64,000 bases of DNA. Origin: JAVEDQ01 sp963783105. GTDB taxonomy: Bacteria > Actinomycetota > Actinomycetes > Frankiales > Frankiaceae. Under the pieces are notes generated by a model. It was not told the DNA's origin. It did not search any database and was given only the letters and a program-made list of their open reading frames with translations. Where the stretch lies: contig CAWAMI010000004.1 in NCBI GenBank assembly GCA_963783105.1, positions 186,001-250,000 on the forward strand, written 5' to 3'. The translations under genes and the position numbers were made by a program. This document shows positions 16,457 through 22,965 of the stretch, one piece after another; within the stretch, counting starts at the first letter, position 1, and each line of letters opens with the position of its first letter.

Positions 16457-17254
16457 ATGAACGATCGAGACATGCCCGAGCAGGACGCAGCACCAGCTCC
16501 CAGGAGTGCCCCTCCGCGACAGCCACCTCTCGGGCCACCGCCACCGCCACCGCCACCGCCACCGCCACCGCCGGCTCACGGGCCGCCTCCGGGCTACGGA
16601 CCGCCTCCGCGCTACGGACCGCCTCCGGGCTACGGACCGCCTCCGGGCTACCGGCCGCCCGCGCCACCGCCTGGCGCGGGCTGGGGTCCCCCGCCGCCAC
16701 GTCCGTCCGGCGTACCGGTCGCGTTGATCGTCGGCATCGTGCTGGCCGTGCTCCTCGGTGCCGCTGCCGTCGTCGCCGTCGCTACTCGCGGCGGTCCGGG
16801 CCCGACGCCCCAGCCACCCGCCTCCGGTCAGGTCTGGGACCTGCTCGGCAAGGGCTTCAACGATCCCGCCGTGCAGACGTGGGTTCGCTCCTGCAAGACG
16901 CCGACGCCCGGCAGCCTGGCGAACGTCATGTGCGACGACGAGGGCTTCGAGCTCGATCTCGACTCCACGCTGACCGTGACGCAGGTCGTGCTCTACCGGG
17001 AGGAGGGTGGCGGAGGATTCCGGCAGTACACAGGGACGATGCCCTCCGGACTCGCCTGGTCCGACAGTTACGAGGACGTCGTGGGGAAGCTCGGGCAACC
17101 CGTGGCTGTCGACGGCGGCTGGGGAGCCGTCGAGGTCGAGAGCACGTTCAGCGCTAGCCCCAACACGCTCCAGGTCACGTGGGACACCTTCCATCGGACG
17201 GACGCGGACCTGGCCGCCGCCCACATGCATTCCATCTCGATCAAGGCTGAGTGA
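16457..17254 (+). CDS. Proline-rich membrane-anchored protein
   Basis: The 265-residue protein has a cytoplasmic N-terminal 85 residues dominated by proline (a run of about 12 prolines, then repeated GYGPPP units), one membrane helix (VALIVGIVLAVLLGAAAVVA) and an extracytoplasmic domain of about 150 residues with one probable disulphide ('WVRSCKTPT' and 'VMCDDEGF'). The outer domain is acidic and contains 'FELDLDSTLTVTQVVLYREE' and 'GLAWSDSYEDVVGKLGQP', repeated in similar proteins with unknown role. The proline region is encoded by hexamer and 18-mer DNA repeats and is likely to vary in length between strains. Confidence 0.72.
   Translation: MNDRDMPEQDAAPAPRSAPPRQPPLGPPPPPPPPPPPPPAHGPPPGYGPPPRYGPPPGYGPPPGYRPPAPPPGAGWGPPPPRPSGVPVALIVGIVLAVLLGAAAVVAVATRGGPGPTPQPPASGQVWDLLGKGFNDPAVQTWVRSCKTPTPGSLANVMCDDEGFELDLDSTLTVTQVVLYREEGGGGFRQYTGTMPSGLAWSDSYEDVVGKLGQPVAVDGGWGAVEVESTFSASPNTLQVTWDTFHRTDADLAAAHMHSISIKAE
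16535..16570. repeat. CCACCG hexamer tandem repeat (6 units)
   Basis: Six consecutive CCACCG units lie within the proline-rich coding region of the gene at 16457-17254 and encode polyproline. They are followed at about 16591-16650 by three to four imperfect 18-base units of the type GGCTACGGACCGCCTCCG, encoding GYGPPP. Unit lengths are multiples of three, so gain or loss of units keeps the frame. Confidence 0.85.
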
Positions 17255-17350
17255 GCTCGCGGTGCGCATCTCGCACTTGCCGGGACGTCCTGCCCGGGCA
17301 CCGCGTGTGTTCCCCCGCAGGCCCGCCAAGTGAGCGGGTACGACGTTCCC

Positions 17351-17827
17351 ATGCGACACCCCTCTCTTGCCGGGCTCCTGTTCGCCGCCGGCGGTTCGAC
17401 CGCCGCAGCCGCCATCGGAGGTCTGGGCTCCCGCCGGGCACCGGAGGTGTACGCGCGGCTGGACAAGCCGGACTGGGCGCCGCCGGCCGGTGTCTTCGGC
17501 CCGGTGTGGACCGGGCTCTACTCGGCGATCGGCGTCGCCGGATGGCGGTTGTGGCAGCGCCGGACGGAGCCGTCCGCCGCCACCGCGCTCCGGCTCCACG
17601 CGCTGCAGCTCGCGCTCAACGCCGCCTGGCCGTGGACGTTCTTCTCCGCCCGCAGCCGCGGCGCCTCGCTGGCCGTCATCGCGGTGCTGGACGCCGCCGT
17701 CGCCGCGGAGATCGCCGCGGCGGCTCGCGTCGACCGACCGGCCGCCGCATTGCTCGCGCCGTACCTGGCGTGGAGCCTTTTCGCGACCGCGCTGACCGCA
17801 TCGGTCAGCGACCCGGGAGGGGAGTGA
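17351..17827 (+). CDS. tspO: TspO/MBR family protein
   Basis: The product of 158 residues has five predicted membrane helices and TspO landmarks: 'YARLDKPDWAPPAGVFGPVW' near residue 30 (family 'Y--L-kP-w-PP-wvFgpvWt'), 'LNAAWPWTFFSARS' near residue 88 (family 'N--Ws-lFF') and the final 'PYLAWSLFATALTAS' (family 'PYl-W--fA--LN'). TspO binds porphyrins and is linked to tetrapyrrole and stress signalling. A GTG at 17330 would extend it by seven residues; neither start has a clear ribosome-binding site. Confidence 0.9.
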   Translation: MRHPSLAGLLFAAGGSTAAAAIGGLGSRRAPEVYARLDKPDWAPPAGVFGPVWTGLYSAIGVAGWRLWQRRTEPSAATALRLHALQLALNAAWPWTFFSARSRGASLAVIAVLDAAVAAEIAAAARVDRPAAALLAPYLAWSLFATALTASVSDPGGE

Positions 17828-17862
17828 GCGGGCGCCCGGTCACTCCCCGGTGAGCGCACTCG

Positions 17863-18387
17863 TCAGGAGCCGGCGGCCGCCGTGTCACGGCGCGGGAGCT
17901 TCCAGTTGGGCCGCACCCAGTGGCAGGTGTAGCCGTTGGGGTAGCGCTCGAGGTAGTCCTGGTGCTCGGGCTCGGCCTCCCAGAAGGGGCCGGCCGCGGT
18001 GACCTCGGTGACCACCTGGCCCGGCCACAGGCCGGACGCGTTCACGTCGGCGATGGTGTCCTCGGCGACCCGCTTCTGCTCGTCGCTGGTGTAGAAGATC
18101 GCCGAGCGGTACGAGGTGCCCACGTCGTTGCCCTGGCGGTTCCGCGTCGTCGGGTCGTGCACCTGGAAGAAGAACTCGAGCAGGTCCCGGAAGCCGACGA
18201 CGGCCGGGTCGTAGGTGATCTCGATGGCCTCGGCGTGCCCGGGGTGGTTGCGGTAGGTGGCGTTCGCGTTCTCGCCGCCGGTGTAGCCGACCCGGGTGGA
18301 GAGCACGCCCGGCCGCTTGCGGATCAGGTCCTGCATGCCCCAGAAGCAGCCGCCGGCCAGCACGGCGCGCTCGGTCGTCTCGCTCAT
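17863..18387 (-). CDS. msrA: Peptide-methionine (S)-S-oxide reductase MsrA
   Basis: ATG 18387 is preceded by GGGAGGAACC. The 174-residue enzyme has the catalytic 'LAGGCFWGMQD' with the nucleophilic cysteine near residue 14, followed by 'RVGYTGGENANATYRNHPGHAE', 'EFFFQVHDPTTRNRQGND' and 'YRSAIFYTSDEQ', all canonical for MsrA. It repairs oxidised methionine in proteins in the cytoplasm. The C-terminus 'CHWVRPNWKLP' carries one candidate resolving cysteine. Monocistronic as far as can be seen. Confidence 0.95.
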   Translation of the reverse strand: MSETTERAVLAGGCFWGMQDLIRKRPGVLSTRVGYTGGENANATYRNHPGHAEAIEITYDPAVVGFRDLLEFFFQVHDPTTRNRQGNDVGTSYRSAIFYTSDEQKRVAEDTIADVNASGLWPGQVVTEVTAAGPFWEAEPEHQDYLERYPNGYTCHWVRPNWKLPRRDTAAAGS

Positions 18388-18926
18388 GGTTCCTCCCGGG
18401 GCAGCTGGGCTGATGTCAGGCCCAGTCTGCCGGTCGACGTCGCGGATGCAGCAGCACGGGTTTGGCGTCCGCTCGACGTTCGCACGCGGGGCGCCACGTC
18501 CACTCGTCCTGTGCATTGCTTGAACGGGCGTCGTGTGGAGCTTGTTCCGGCAGGGGCACTCGGTGCTCCTGCCGAAAGCCCATTACTGACTCGGGGACGA
18601 CGACCCCGGCCAGGGTGTCCTCTCCAGAACCCCGGCCAGGGCCGCCGCCACCCGGGAAACGGGCGCATCCGGCCCGTTCGTCACGCTGCCCATGCAGAAT
18701 TCACCCGTTTCAGCGGACCCGGCGCTGGCCACTGGGCAGTTCGGAGCCCCCTCGTTCCGCCGTTCGGCCCTGAGAAGGTCGGCAATCGTTCGTTCCGGAT
18801 CGAGCGAACGCAAAGAACAGCTTCGCGAGATGTGGTCGACAATCGCGTCGACTCGCTAGCGGTCGTCGGGGTTTCGGTCGTACCTTCTTCCGCGGTTCGG
18901 GTACAGACGAGGTCGGGGAGATCCGA
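18388..18926. other. Intergenic region without a recognisable gene
   Basis: This 539-base stretch between msrA and the truncated LuxR-type gene holds no reading frame with a recognisable product or good ribosome-binding site. Base composition drops slightly around 18780-18900. The segment 18605-18650 repeats the short phrase CCCGGCCAGGG twice. It likely contains the promoters of msrA and of the former regulator gene. Confidence 0.5.
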
Positions 18927-19085
18927 GTGGACGCACCGCCCGTTCTCCAGCTGGTGACGCGGTTGGCGGAACTCGAAACGGCGCGGGCTCGCGTGGAGGA
19001 ATCGCTCGAGGGGATGCGCACGCTGCTGCGGGCCGACACCGCGGGCTTCAACCAGGTGGACTTCTGCACAGGCGTTGCCGCCAGC
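18927..19085 (+). pseudogene. 5' remnant of a LuxR-type regulator gene
   Basis: GTG 18927 after GGGGAGATCCGA begins a frame whose first 50 residues (VLQLVTRLAELETARARVEE to GMRTLLRADTAGFNQVDFCT) resemble the N-terminal GAF-like sensory region of actinobacterial LuxR-family regulators ('L-tLr-lvpaD---ynEVD--tGr'). After about codon 50 the frame runs into sequence that reads as aldehyde dehydrogenase on the other strand, so the rest of the sensor domain and the HTH are absent. The frame continues open to 19418 but that part is antisense to the dehydrogenase remnant. I read this as a gene truncated by a deletion. Confidence 0.5.
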
Positions 19086-19527
19086 TACGGAGGCCCCGCC
19101 GCAAGCGTGGCGTGGACCAACGTCGCCACAGGATTGGTCACCGGCATCAGGCCGAGCACCACTCCGACCGGCCGGGCGATCTCGGTCACGCCGCCGGAAT
19201 CGCGACGGAGGAGCCCGCATCCCGTCCGGCCCACCATGCTCGCCAGGACCTCGCGAGCCGCGAAGGTGTTCTTCGCCGTCTTGTCGTCCGCGAGCCCCAG
19301 GCCGGTCTCGGCCACCGTGAGCTCGGCCAACGCGCGGGCAGAGCAAGCCATCGTGTCGGCCAGCCCGCTCAGCACGGAGTCGGTGCGCGGCTCGTCGAAG
19401 CACTGGAAGTGTCTCTGAGCCCGCGAAGCCGCGGTGAAGACGTCGTCGGGATCGGGATCGGGATCGTGGGGGCGCGGGGGCGTGGGACCAGGGCGGTGGG
19501 AACCGGAGCGAGTTCGATCGTGCTCAT
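19085..19527 (-). pseudogene. 5' remnant of an acylating aldehyde dehydrogenase gene
   Basis: Reading leftward, the translated sequence includes 'ALAELTVAETGLGLADDKTA', 'KNTFAAREVLASM' and 'GGVTEIARPVGVVLGLMPVTNP-ATLVHATLAA', which match the N-terminal quarter of acetaldehyde/sulfoacetaldehyde dehydrogenases (AdhE/SauS type). The similarity stops abruptly near 19100 and a TAG follows at 19085. The catalytic cysteine domain is missing. The likely start is ATG 19527 in a different frame (MSTIELAPVPTALVPRP), so a frame change also occurs around the CCCGAT repeats at 19445-19465. It overlaps the upstream small gene in ATGA, indicating a former operon. Confidence 0.62.
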
Positions 19528-19823
19528 GCCTGACGGGCGCTGCCGGCCGACGTCGACAGGTGGTCGGCAGGAGCACAGCGATCTGCGGCAGGTCGCGGCC
19601 CCGGGATCCTCGCCTGCGCCGCTGGCCGGAAGCCGGCGGAGAACATTCCGGGGATGGTGACCACCGCGACGCCTGGTTCGGCCAGGCCGATCTCGCCGCA
19701 CACGCCTCGAATGTGCTGCTGCAGACCCCCAGCCGCACCGTCCGATTCCCACACGCTCACCGCCAGGGCCGAGCGGCCCACCCGCCGGACATTCTGGGAA
19801 AGGCAGCCTTCTGTCGTCTCCAC
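19524..19823 (-). CDS. Hypothetical protein upstream of the dehydrogenase remnant
   Basis: A 99-residue frame ends exactly at the ATGA overlap with the dehydrogenase remnant, as expected for a real upstream operon gene. Its N-terminal half ('GRSALAVSVWESDGAAGGLQ' and 'GEIGLAEPGVAVVTIPGMFS') is faintly reminiscent of ferredoxin-like alpha/beta barrel (monooxygenase-type) proteins, but this is weak. The C-terminal 40 residues are rich in Ala, Pro and Arg and may be noise. It may itself be a decayed gene; I assign no function. Confidence 0.35.
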   Translation of the reverse strand: METTEGCLSQNVRRVGRSALAVSVWESDGAAGGLQQHIRGVCGEIGLAEPGVAVVTIPGMFSAGFRPAAQARIPGPRPAADRCAPADHLSTSAGSARQA

Positions 19824-19841
19824 GCAACCCCGCCGGGTCTC

Positions 19842-19935
19842 TACGCGCTATTGCGTATGCCTGATAGATCCTGCATTCGATGAAACGTCGACGCGATCGC
19901 AACGTTTCCTTCACACGTGTACGCACTACCGCGTA
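19842..19935. promoter_or_regulatory. Two TACGC-N6-GCGTA dyads flanking a third dyad
   Basis: The 16-base dyad TACGC-N6-GCGTA occurs at 19842-19857 and again at 19920-19935, with different spacers (GCTATT, ACTACC) and centres 78 bases apart. Between them, GAAACGT (19882-19888) and ACGTTTC (19902-19908) form another inverted repeat. Identical half-sites with unrelated spacers are what a dimeric regulator's operators look like. The sites precede the minus-strand remnant operon and may have controlled it. Confidence 0.55.
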
Positions 19936-20276
19936 TTGAGCCTCCGACGCCGTGGCGACAAGCTCGCCTCTCGCGACGCTGGGTCGGCTGGAAAGGTCGG
20001 CCGCAAGGCGCGCGGCGCCGGAAACCGGTCTCGCGGCCGCTCCGATCCAGCGCACGCCCCGGGAAACTCGCTGGTGGTCGCGTCGGCGTGAGCCGGTCAG
20101 CTGACCCTGCGTGAATTCACAGCCGCGAGGAGCGGTATGAACCGGTCGACTGGGCGGAGTTGATCGAAACGGTCGGCGGGAGTACCGGGTCGCCGATCCC
20201 ACAGTGCGCGGCGTCGGCGCTGAAAGGACCGGGTCACGGCCCTCGGTCGACGACATGAGAGGACCCTCATGCTCGG

Positions 20277-20293
20277 CTTAAGCGGCGCTTAAG
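20277..20293. promoter_or_regulatory. CTTAAG 11-bp direct repeat, likely OmpR-type operator
   Basis: CTTAAG occurs at 20277-20282 and 20288-20293, an exact 11-base period. OmpR/PhoB-family regulators bind such one-turn direct repeats. The element can also be read as a perfect 8-base inverted repeat around one central base. The operon it precedes ends with an OmpR-family regulator gene. No clear -10 box is visible in the 22 bases before ATG 20316. Confidence 0.6.
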
Positions 20294-20315
20294 GCGGGAC
20301 CCGCAGCCTGTCCGC

Positions 20316-20870
20316 ATGGCCTCAGCACGCACATGGGTGTTCACCTTGGCTGCCGCCGGAAGCGCCGTCACCGGCGGGGCGATGGTCATCACCGCGGCAC
20401 CCGGACCGCCGCAGGCCGCTGTCGCCGCCGCTCCCCAGGACCCGGCTCAGGTCCCGACAGCGGACGAGCTGGAACGGCGCCTCCGGGGGATGTTGGCGGA
20501 GGAGAGCGGTCTGCGGGCCCGCCTGGCGGACGCGCGGCGACAGCTGGATGTGCGATCACCCGCCGTCACCCGCGAGCAACCCGCGACGACCCCGGCCGCC
20601 TCGGCGCCACGCGCGCGACGGCTCACCGGATCCGCGACATCCGGAGTGAACGCCCCGTCATCGCGACCGTCGACGCACGCCACGACCGGGGCCAGCGGGG
20701 CGTCCTCCACCCGGCCGACATCCCACGCCACGACCGGCGCCAGCGGGGCGTCCTCCACCCGGCCGACATCCCACGCCACGACCGGCGCCAGCGGCAGCGG
20801 CGCTCGCAGCGGTGGTGGCCACGAGCGGGAGGGCGGCGGCGAGCGGGAGGGTGGCGACGACGATGACTGA
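20316..20870 (+). CDS. Exported small protein with three HATTGASG repeats; candidate multi-flavin carrier
   Basis: The 184-residue product starts with a signal or anchor helix (residues 6-37), then a short coiled coil (48-77) and a disordered Ser/Thr/Ala region. Three copies of HATTGAS lie at 121-127, 137-143 and 153-159, exactly 16 residues apart, within repeated units that include ASSTRPTS linkers. The tail is Gly/Glu/Asp rich and ends in four aspartates. The heptad matches the flavinylation motif recognised by ApbE (Asp-x-x-Ser/Thr-Gly-Ala-Thr/Ser) except that Asp is His. With apbE two genes away, I infer that the motif's Ser carries FMN. No folded FMN_bind domain is present. Function is inferred from motif and context. 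Confidence 0.65.
   Translation: MASARTWVFTLAAAGSAVTGGAMVITAAPGPPQAAVAAAPQDPAQVPTADELERRLRGMLAEESGLRARLADARRQLDVRSPAVTREQPATTPAASAPRARRLTGSATSGVNAPSSRPSTHATTGASGASSTRPTSHATTGASGASSTRPTSHATTGASGSGARSGGGHEREGGGEREGGDDDD
20676..20819 (+). repeat. 48-bp tandem repeat encoding HATTGASG units
   Basis: Three units begin at 20676, 20724 and 20772, each starting CACGCCACGACCGG and encoding a 16-residue block. The first two are almost identical over 48 bases; the third diverges after the HATTGASG part. The period keeps the reading frame, so unit number could change the number of motif copies in the exported protein. Confidence 0.85.
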
Positions 20871-21360
20871 GCGTTCGCCCGCTCTGGCACGCATCGAGCC
20901 GACCGCGCCCCACGCAAGCCGACGGCGACTGCGCCGTCGGCGCCTGGCAGCGGCCGTGGCCGGCGTCGCCTCGGCCGCCGGCTCGTTCGGCGCTCTTGCC
21001 TGGGCATGGACGACGGACCCGAGCGCCGCCGCGCCGGCGCCGCCCGTCCCGGCGCGCGCGACGGCTGATCCCCACTCGCAGCAGCTTCTGCGGCAGATCA
21101 CGACCGACGAGCAGGAACTTCGTCGGCTGCGCGGGATGGTCGCGGCGGCCGAGGCCCAGGCGCGGTCGAGACCGCCGACAACCGCTTCGACCGGGTCCTC
21201 TCCGGCCCGGCGATCCGATGTCCGGGCGCCGGCGCGCCAACAACCGGTCGCGCAGGAGCCCGTCGTTGCTCCGCCCGTCGTTGCCCCGCCCGTCGTTGCC
21301 CCGACCGTGCCGCGTCCGCAGCCCGTGCACGCCACCACCGGAGCCTCCGGTGCTCGTTGA
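20863..21360 (+). CDS. Signal-anchored coiled-coil protein ending in HATTGASGAR; candidate flavin carrier
   Basis: ATG 20863 overlaps the previous gene by eight bases and follows GGGAGGGTGG. The 165-residue product has an arginine-rich cytoplasmic N-terminus (residues 20-27), one membrane helix (28-50), a coiled coil (72-100: QQLLRQITTDEQELRRLRGM), a Pro/Val linker with APPVV repeats and the last ten residues HATTGASGAR. That motif is the same as in the preceding protein, though encoded by different synonymous codons. The topology places the motif outside the cell membrane. I infer an FMN acceptor site for ApbE at Ser162; no homologue of known function is recognised. Confidence 0.65.
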   Translation: MTERSPALARIEPTAPHASRRRLRRRRLAAAVAGVASAAGSFGALAWAWTTDPSAAAPAPPVPARATADPHSQQLLRQITTDEQELRRLRGMVAAAEAQARSRPPTTASTGSSPARRSDVRAPARQQPVAQEPVVAPPVVAPPVVAPTVPRPQPVHATTGASGAR

Positions 21361-22312
21361 GGCCGGCGCCGGGTACGTCCTGGGCAGCGTCCAGGCCATG
21401 GCCTGCCCGATCACCGTGCGGGCCGTCCGGGACGACGAGTCCGTCGACGACGTGGAGCGCGCGGTCCAGGAGGCGCTGGCGGTCTTCGTCGACGTTCAGG
21501 CGGCGTGCACCCGGTTCGACCCCGACAGTCCGTTGATGCGCGCGAATGCAGCGCCGGACCGATGGCACGCGCTCCCGGACTACTGCTTCGACGCGGTCGC
21601 GGAGGCCTACGCCGCCTATCTGGCGACCCGTGGCCGCTTCGACCCGCGCATCCTGACGGACCTCGCCCGATTGGGCTACGCGCGTTCCATGGCCGAGGGG
21701 GCACCGGCCGCAGGCGAACTGCCGACGGTTCTCCCGCCGCAACGCGAGGCCCTGCCGCCCTGGCGCCCCTGGTTCCGGCGGGACACCCGCGAAGTCCTGC
21801 TCGGCGAGCATCCGATCGACCTCGGTGGCATCGGTAAGGGGTTGGCCGTCCGATGGGCGGCGAACCGTCTGAGGTCCGTCGGCAGCGGCGCGCTGGTGGA
21901 GGCCGGCGGCGACATCTCCTGTCGAGGGGAAGCGCCGGAAGGCGGTCCCTGGCGGGTGGCGGTGGAGGATCCGACGGGCGGCGACCCGTTGGCCGTCCTG
22001 AGCGTGTCGGACCTGGGCTGCGCCTCCTCTTCCGTTCGACTCCGCCGGTGGCGGGTGGGCGCCGAGCAGGTGCACCACCTGCTCGACCCCCGCACCGGAC
22101 GACCCGGAGGCGCCGGCCTGCTCGCCGTGACGGTCCTGCATCCGGATCCGGCCACCGCAGAGGTCTGGAGCAAGACCCTGTTCCTGGCCGGCCGGGAGGG
22201 CATCGCCGCGATGGCGGAGCAGTACGGCCTGACCGCGCTGTGGGTGGAGGACAGCGGGCGCCTGTCCTGCACACCCCCGATGAACCGGCACCTGCTCTGG
22301 ACGGCGACATGA
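21350..22312 (+). CDS. apbE: FAD:protein FMN transferase (ApbE family)
   Basis: GTG 21350 follows CCGGAGCCTCC and overlaps the previous gene by 11 bases; the product is 320 residues. Recognisable ApbE motifs are 'ACTRFDPDSPLMRANAA', 'HPIDLGGIGKGLAVRWAANR' (family 'DLGGiAKGyavd'), 'ALVEAGGDISC' (family 'l-n-GGdi') and 'VHHLLDPRTGRP' with the catalytic-loop His. ApbE enzymes cleave FAD and attach FMN through a phosphoester to Thr/Ser of target proteins. No signal peptide is seen, although its presumed targets are extracytoplasmic. It is translationally coupled to both neighbours. Confidence 0.93.
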   Translation: MLVEAGAGYVLGSVQAMACPITVRAVRDDESVDDVERAVQEALAVFVDVQAACTRFDPDSPLMRANAAPDRWHALPDYCFDAVAEAYAAYLATRGRFDPRILTDLARLGYARSMAEGAPAAGELPTVLPPQREALPPWRPWFRRDTREVLLGEHPIDLGGIGKGLAVRWAANRLRSVGSGALVEAGGDISCRGEAPEGGPWRVAVEDPTGGDPLAVLSVSDLGCASSSVRLRRWRVGAEQVHHLLDPRTGRPGGAGLLAVTVLHPDPATAEVWSKTLFLAGREGIAAMAEQYGLTALWVEDSGRLSCTPPMNRHLLWTAT

Positions 22313-22965
22313 GCCTGCCCTCGTCGGCGACCCGCCGGGTGGCCCTGCCCCTCGGCGTCGTGCTCGGCGCCCTGTTCTGCGGGGAGCTGCTGGCCGCCCT
22401 CAGCGCCTCGATGTGGCAGAGCCGGATGTTTCCCTGGGTGGCCACCCGCGGCTTCGGCATCGCCGCGTATGTCGACCTCTTCGTCGCTCTGGCGCTCGGC
22501 ACGTGGCTGCGGCACCCGTGGCAGCGACGCATGCCCGGGCCGACGCCCGCCACCCTGTTGCGGTTGCACGTGACGGTGGTGGCGGCAGCGGCGGTCTTCA
22601 CCGCGGCGCACATCGTCGCGGTGCTCGCCGACGGGTTCGCGCATGTCGGGTGGCTCGGAGCCCTGGTCCCCGGCCGGTCCGCTTACCGGCCCCTCGGGGT
22701 GGCCTGCGGGACCCTCGGCCTCTACGTCGCCCTGCTGGTGGGGGTGACGGCGTGGTTGTCGGGGGTGCTGGTGGGCCGGTTCTGGCTGCCGATCCATCGC
22801 CTTGCCTACGGCGCGTTCGGACTCCTCTGGGTCCACGGGGTCATGGCCGGCAGCGACGCCACGGCACTCCGGCTGCTGTACGTCGCGACCGGCTCCCTCG
22901 TCGTCGTCCTGAGCGCGTCACGCCGGCTCGTGGCGGAGCCGTTGATCCCGGTGGAGGTGCGGTGA
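22309..22965 (+). CDS. Ferric-reductase-like transmembrane haem protein
   Basis: The 218-residue protein has six predicted membrane helices. Four histidines lie in two helices with the spacing typical of the ferric reductase/NOX family: His87 and His101 in helix 3, His163 and His176 in helix 5, which could ligate two b haems across the membrane. No FAD/NADPH domain is attached, so electrons must come from a separate protein, presumably the NuoF-like and ferredoxin proteins encoded next. The ATG overlaps the apbE stop (ATGA). It is the likely transmembrane step of the proposed electron path. Confidence 0.87.
   Translation: MSLPSSATRRVALPLGVVLGALFCGELLAALSASMWQSRMFPWVATRGFGIAAYVDLFVALALGTWLRHPWQRRMPGPTPATLLRLHVTVVAAAAVFTAAHIVAVLADGFAHVGWLGALVPGRSAYRPLGVACGTLGLYVALLVGVTAWLSGVLVGRFWLPIHRLAYGAFGLLWVHGVMAGSDATALRLLYVATGSLVVVLSASRRLVAEPLIPVEVR

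Larger units (their letters stand above)
19824..20315. other. Regulatory-looking intergenic region before the redox operon
   Basis: This 492-base gap has no supported gene. Its left part (19840-19940) is the least GC-rich DNA in the neighbourhood and contains three dyads, annotated separately. Its right end has the CTTAAG direct repeat 22 bases before the first gene of the flavin/haem operon. The middle (19940-20270) shows no clear structure; a short ATG frame at about 20137 ends within a few codons. Confidence 0.6.

Noticed and set aside
18900..20315. Insertion sequence or integrated element at the scar
   Set aside because: No transposase or integrase remnant, terminal inverted repeats or target duplication was seen; a simple deletion explains the junction.
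20676..20819. CRISPR-like array
   Set aside because: The repeat units are contiguous coding repeats without unique spacers.
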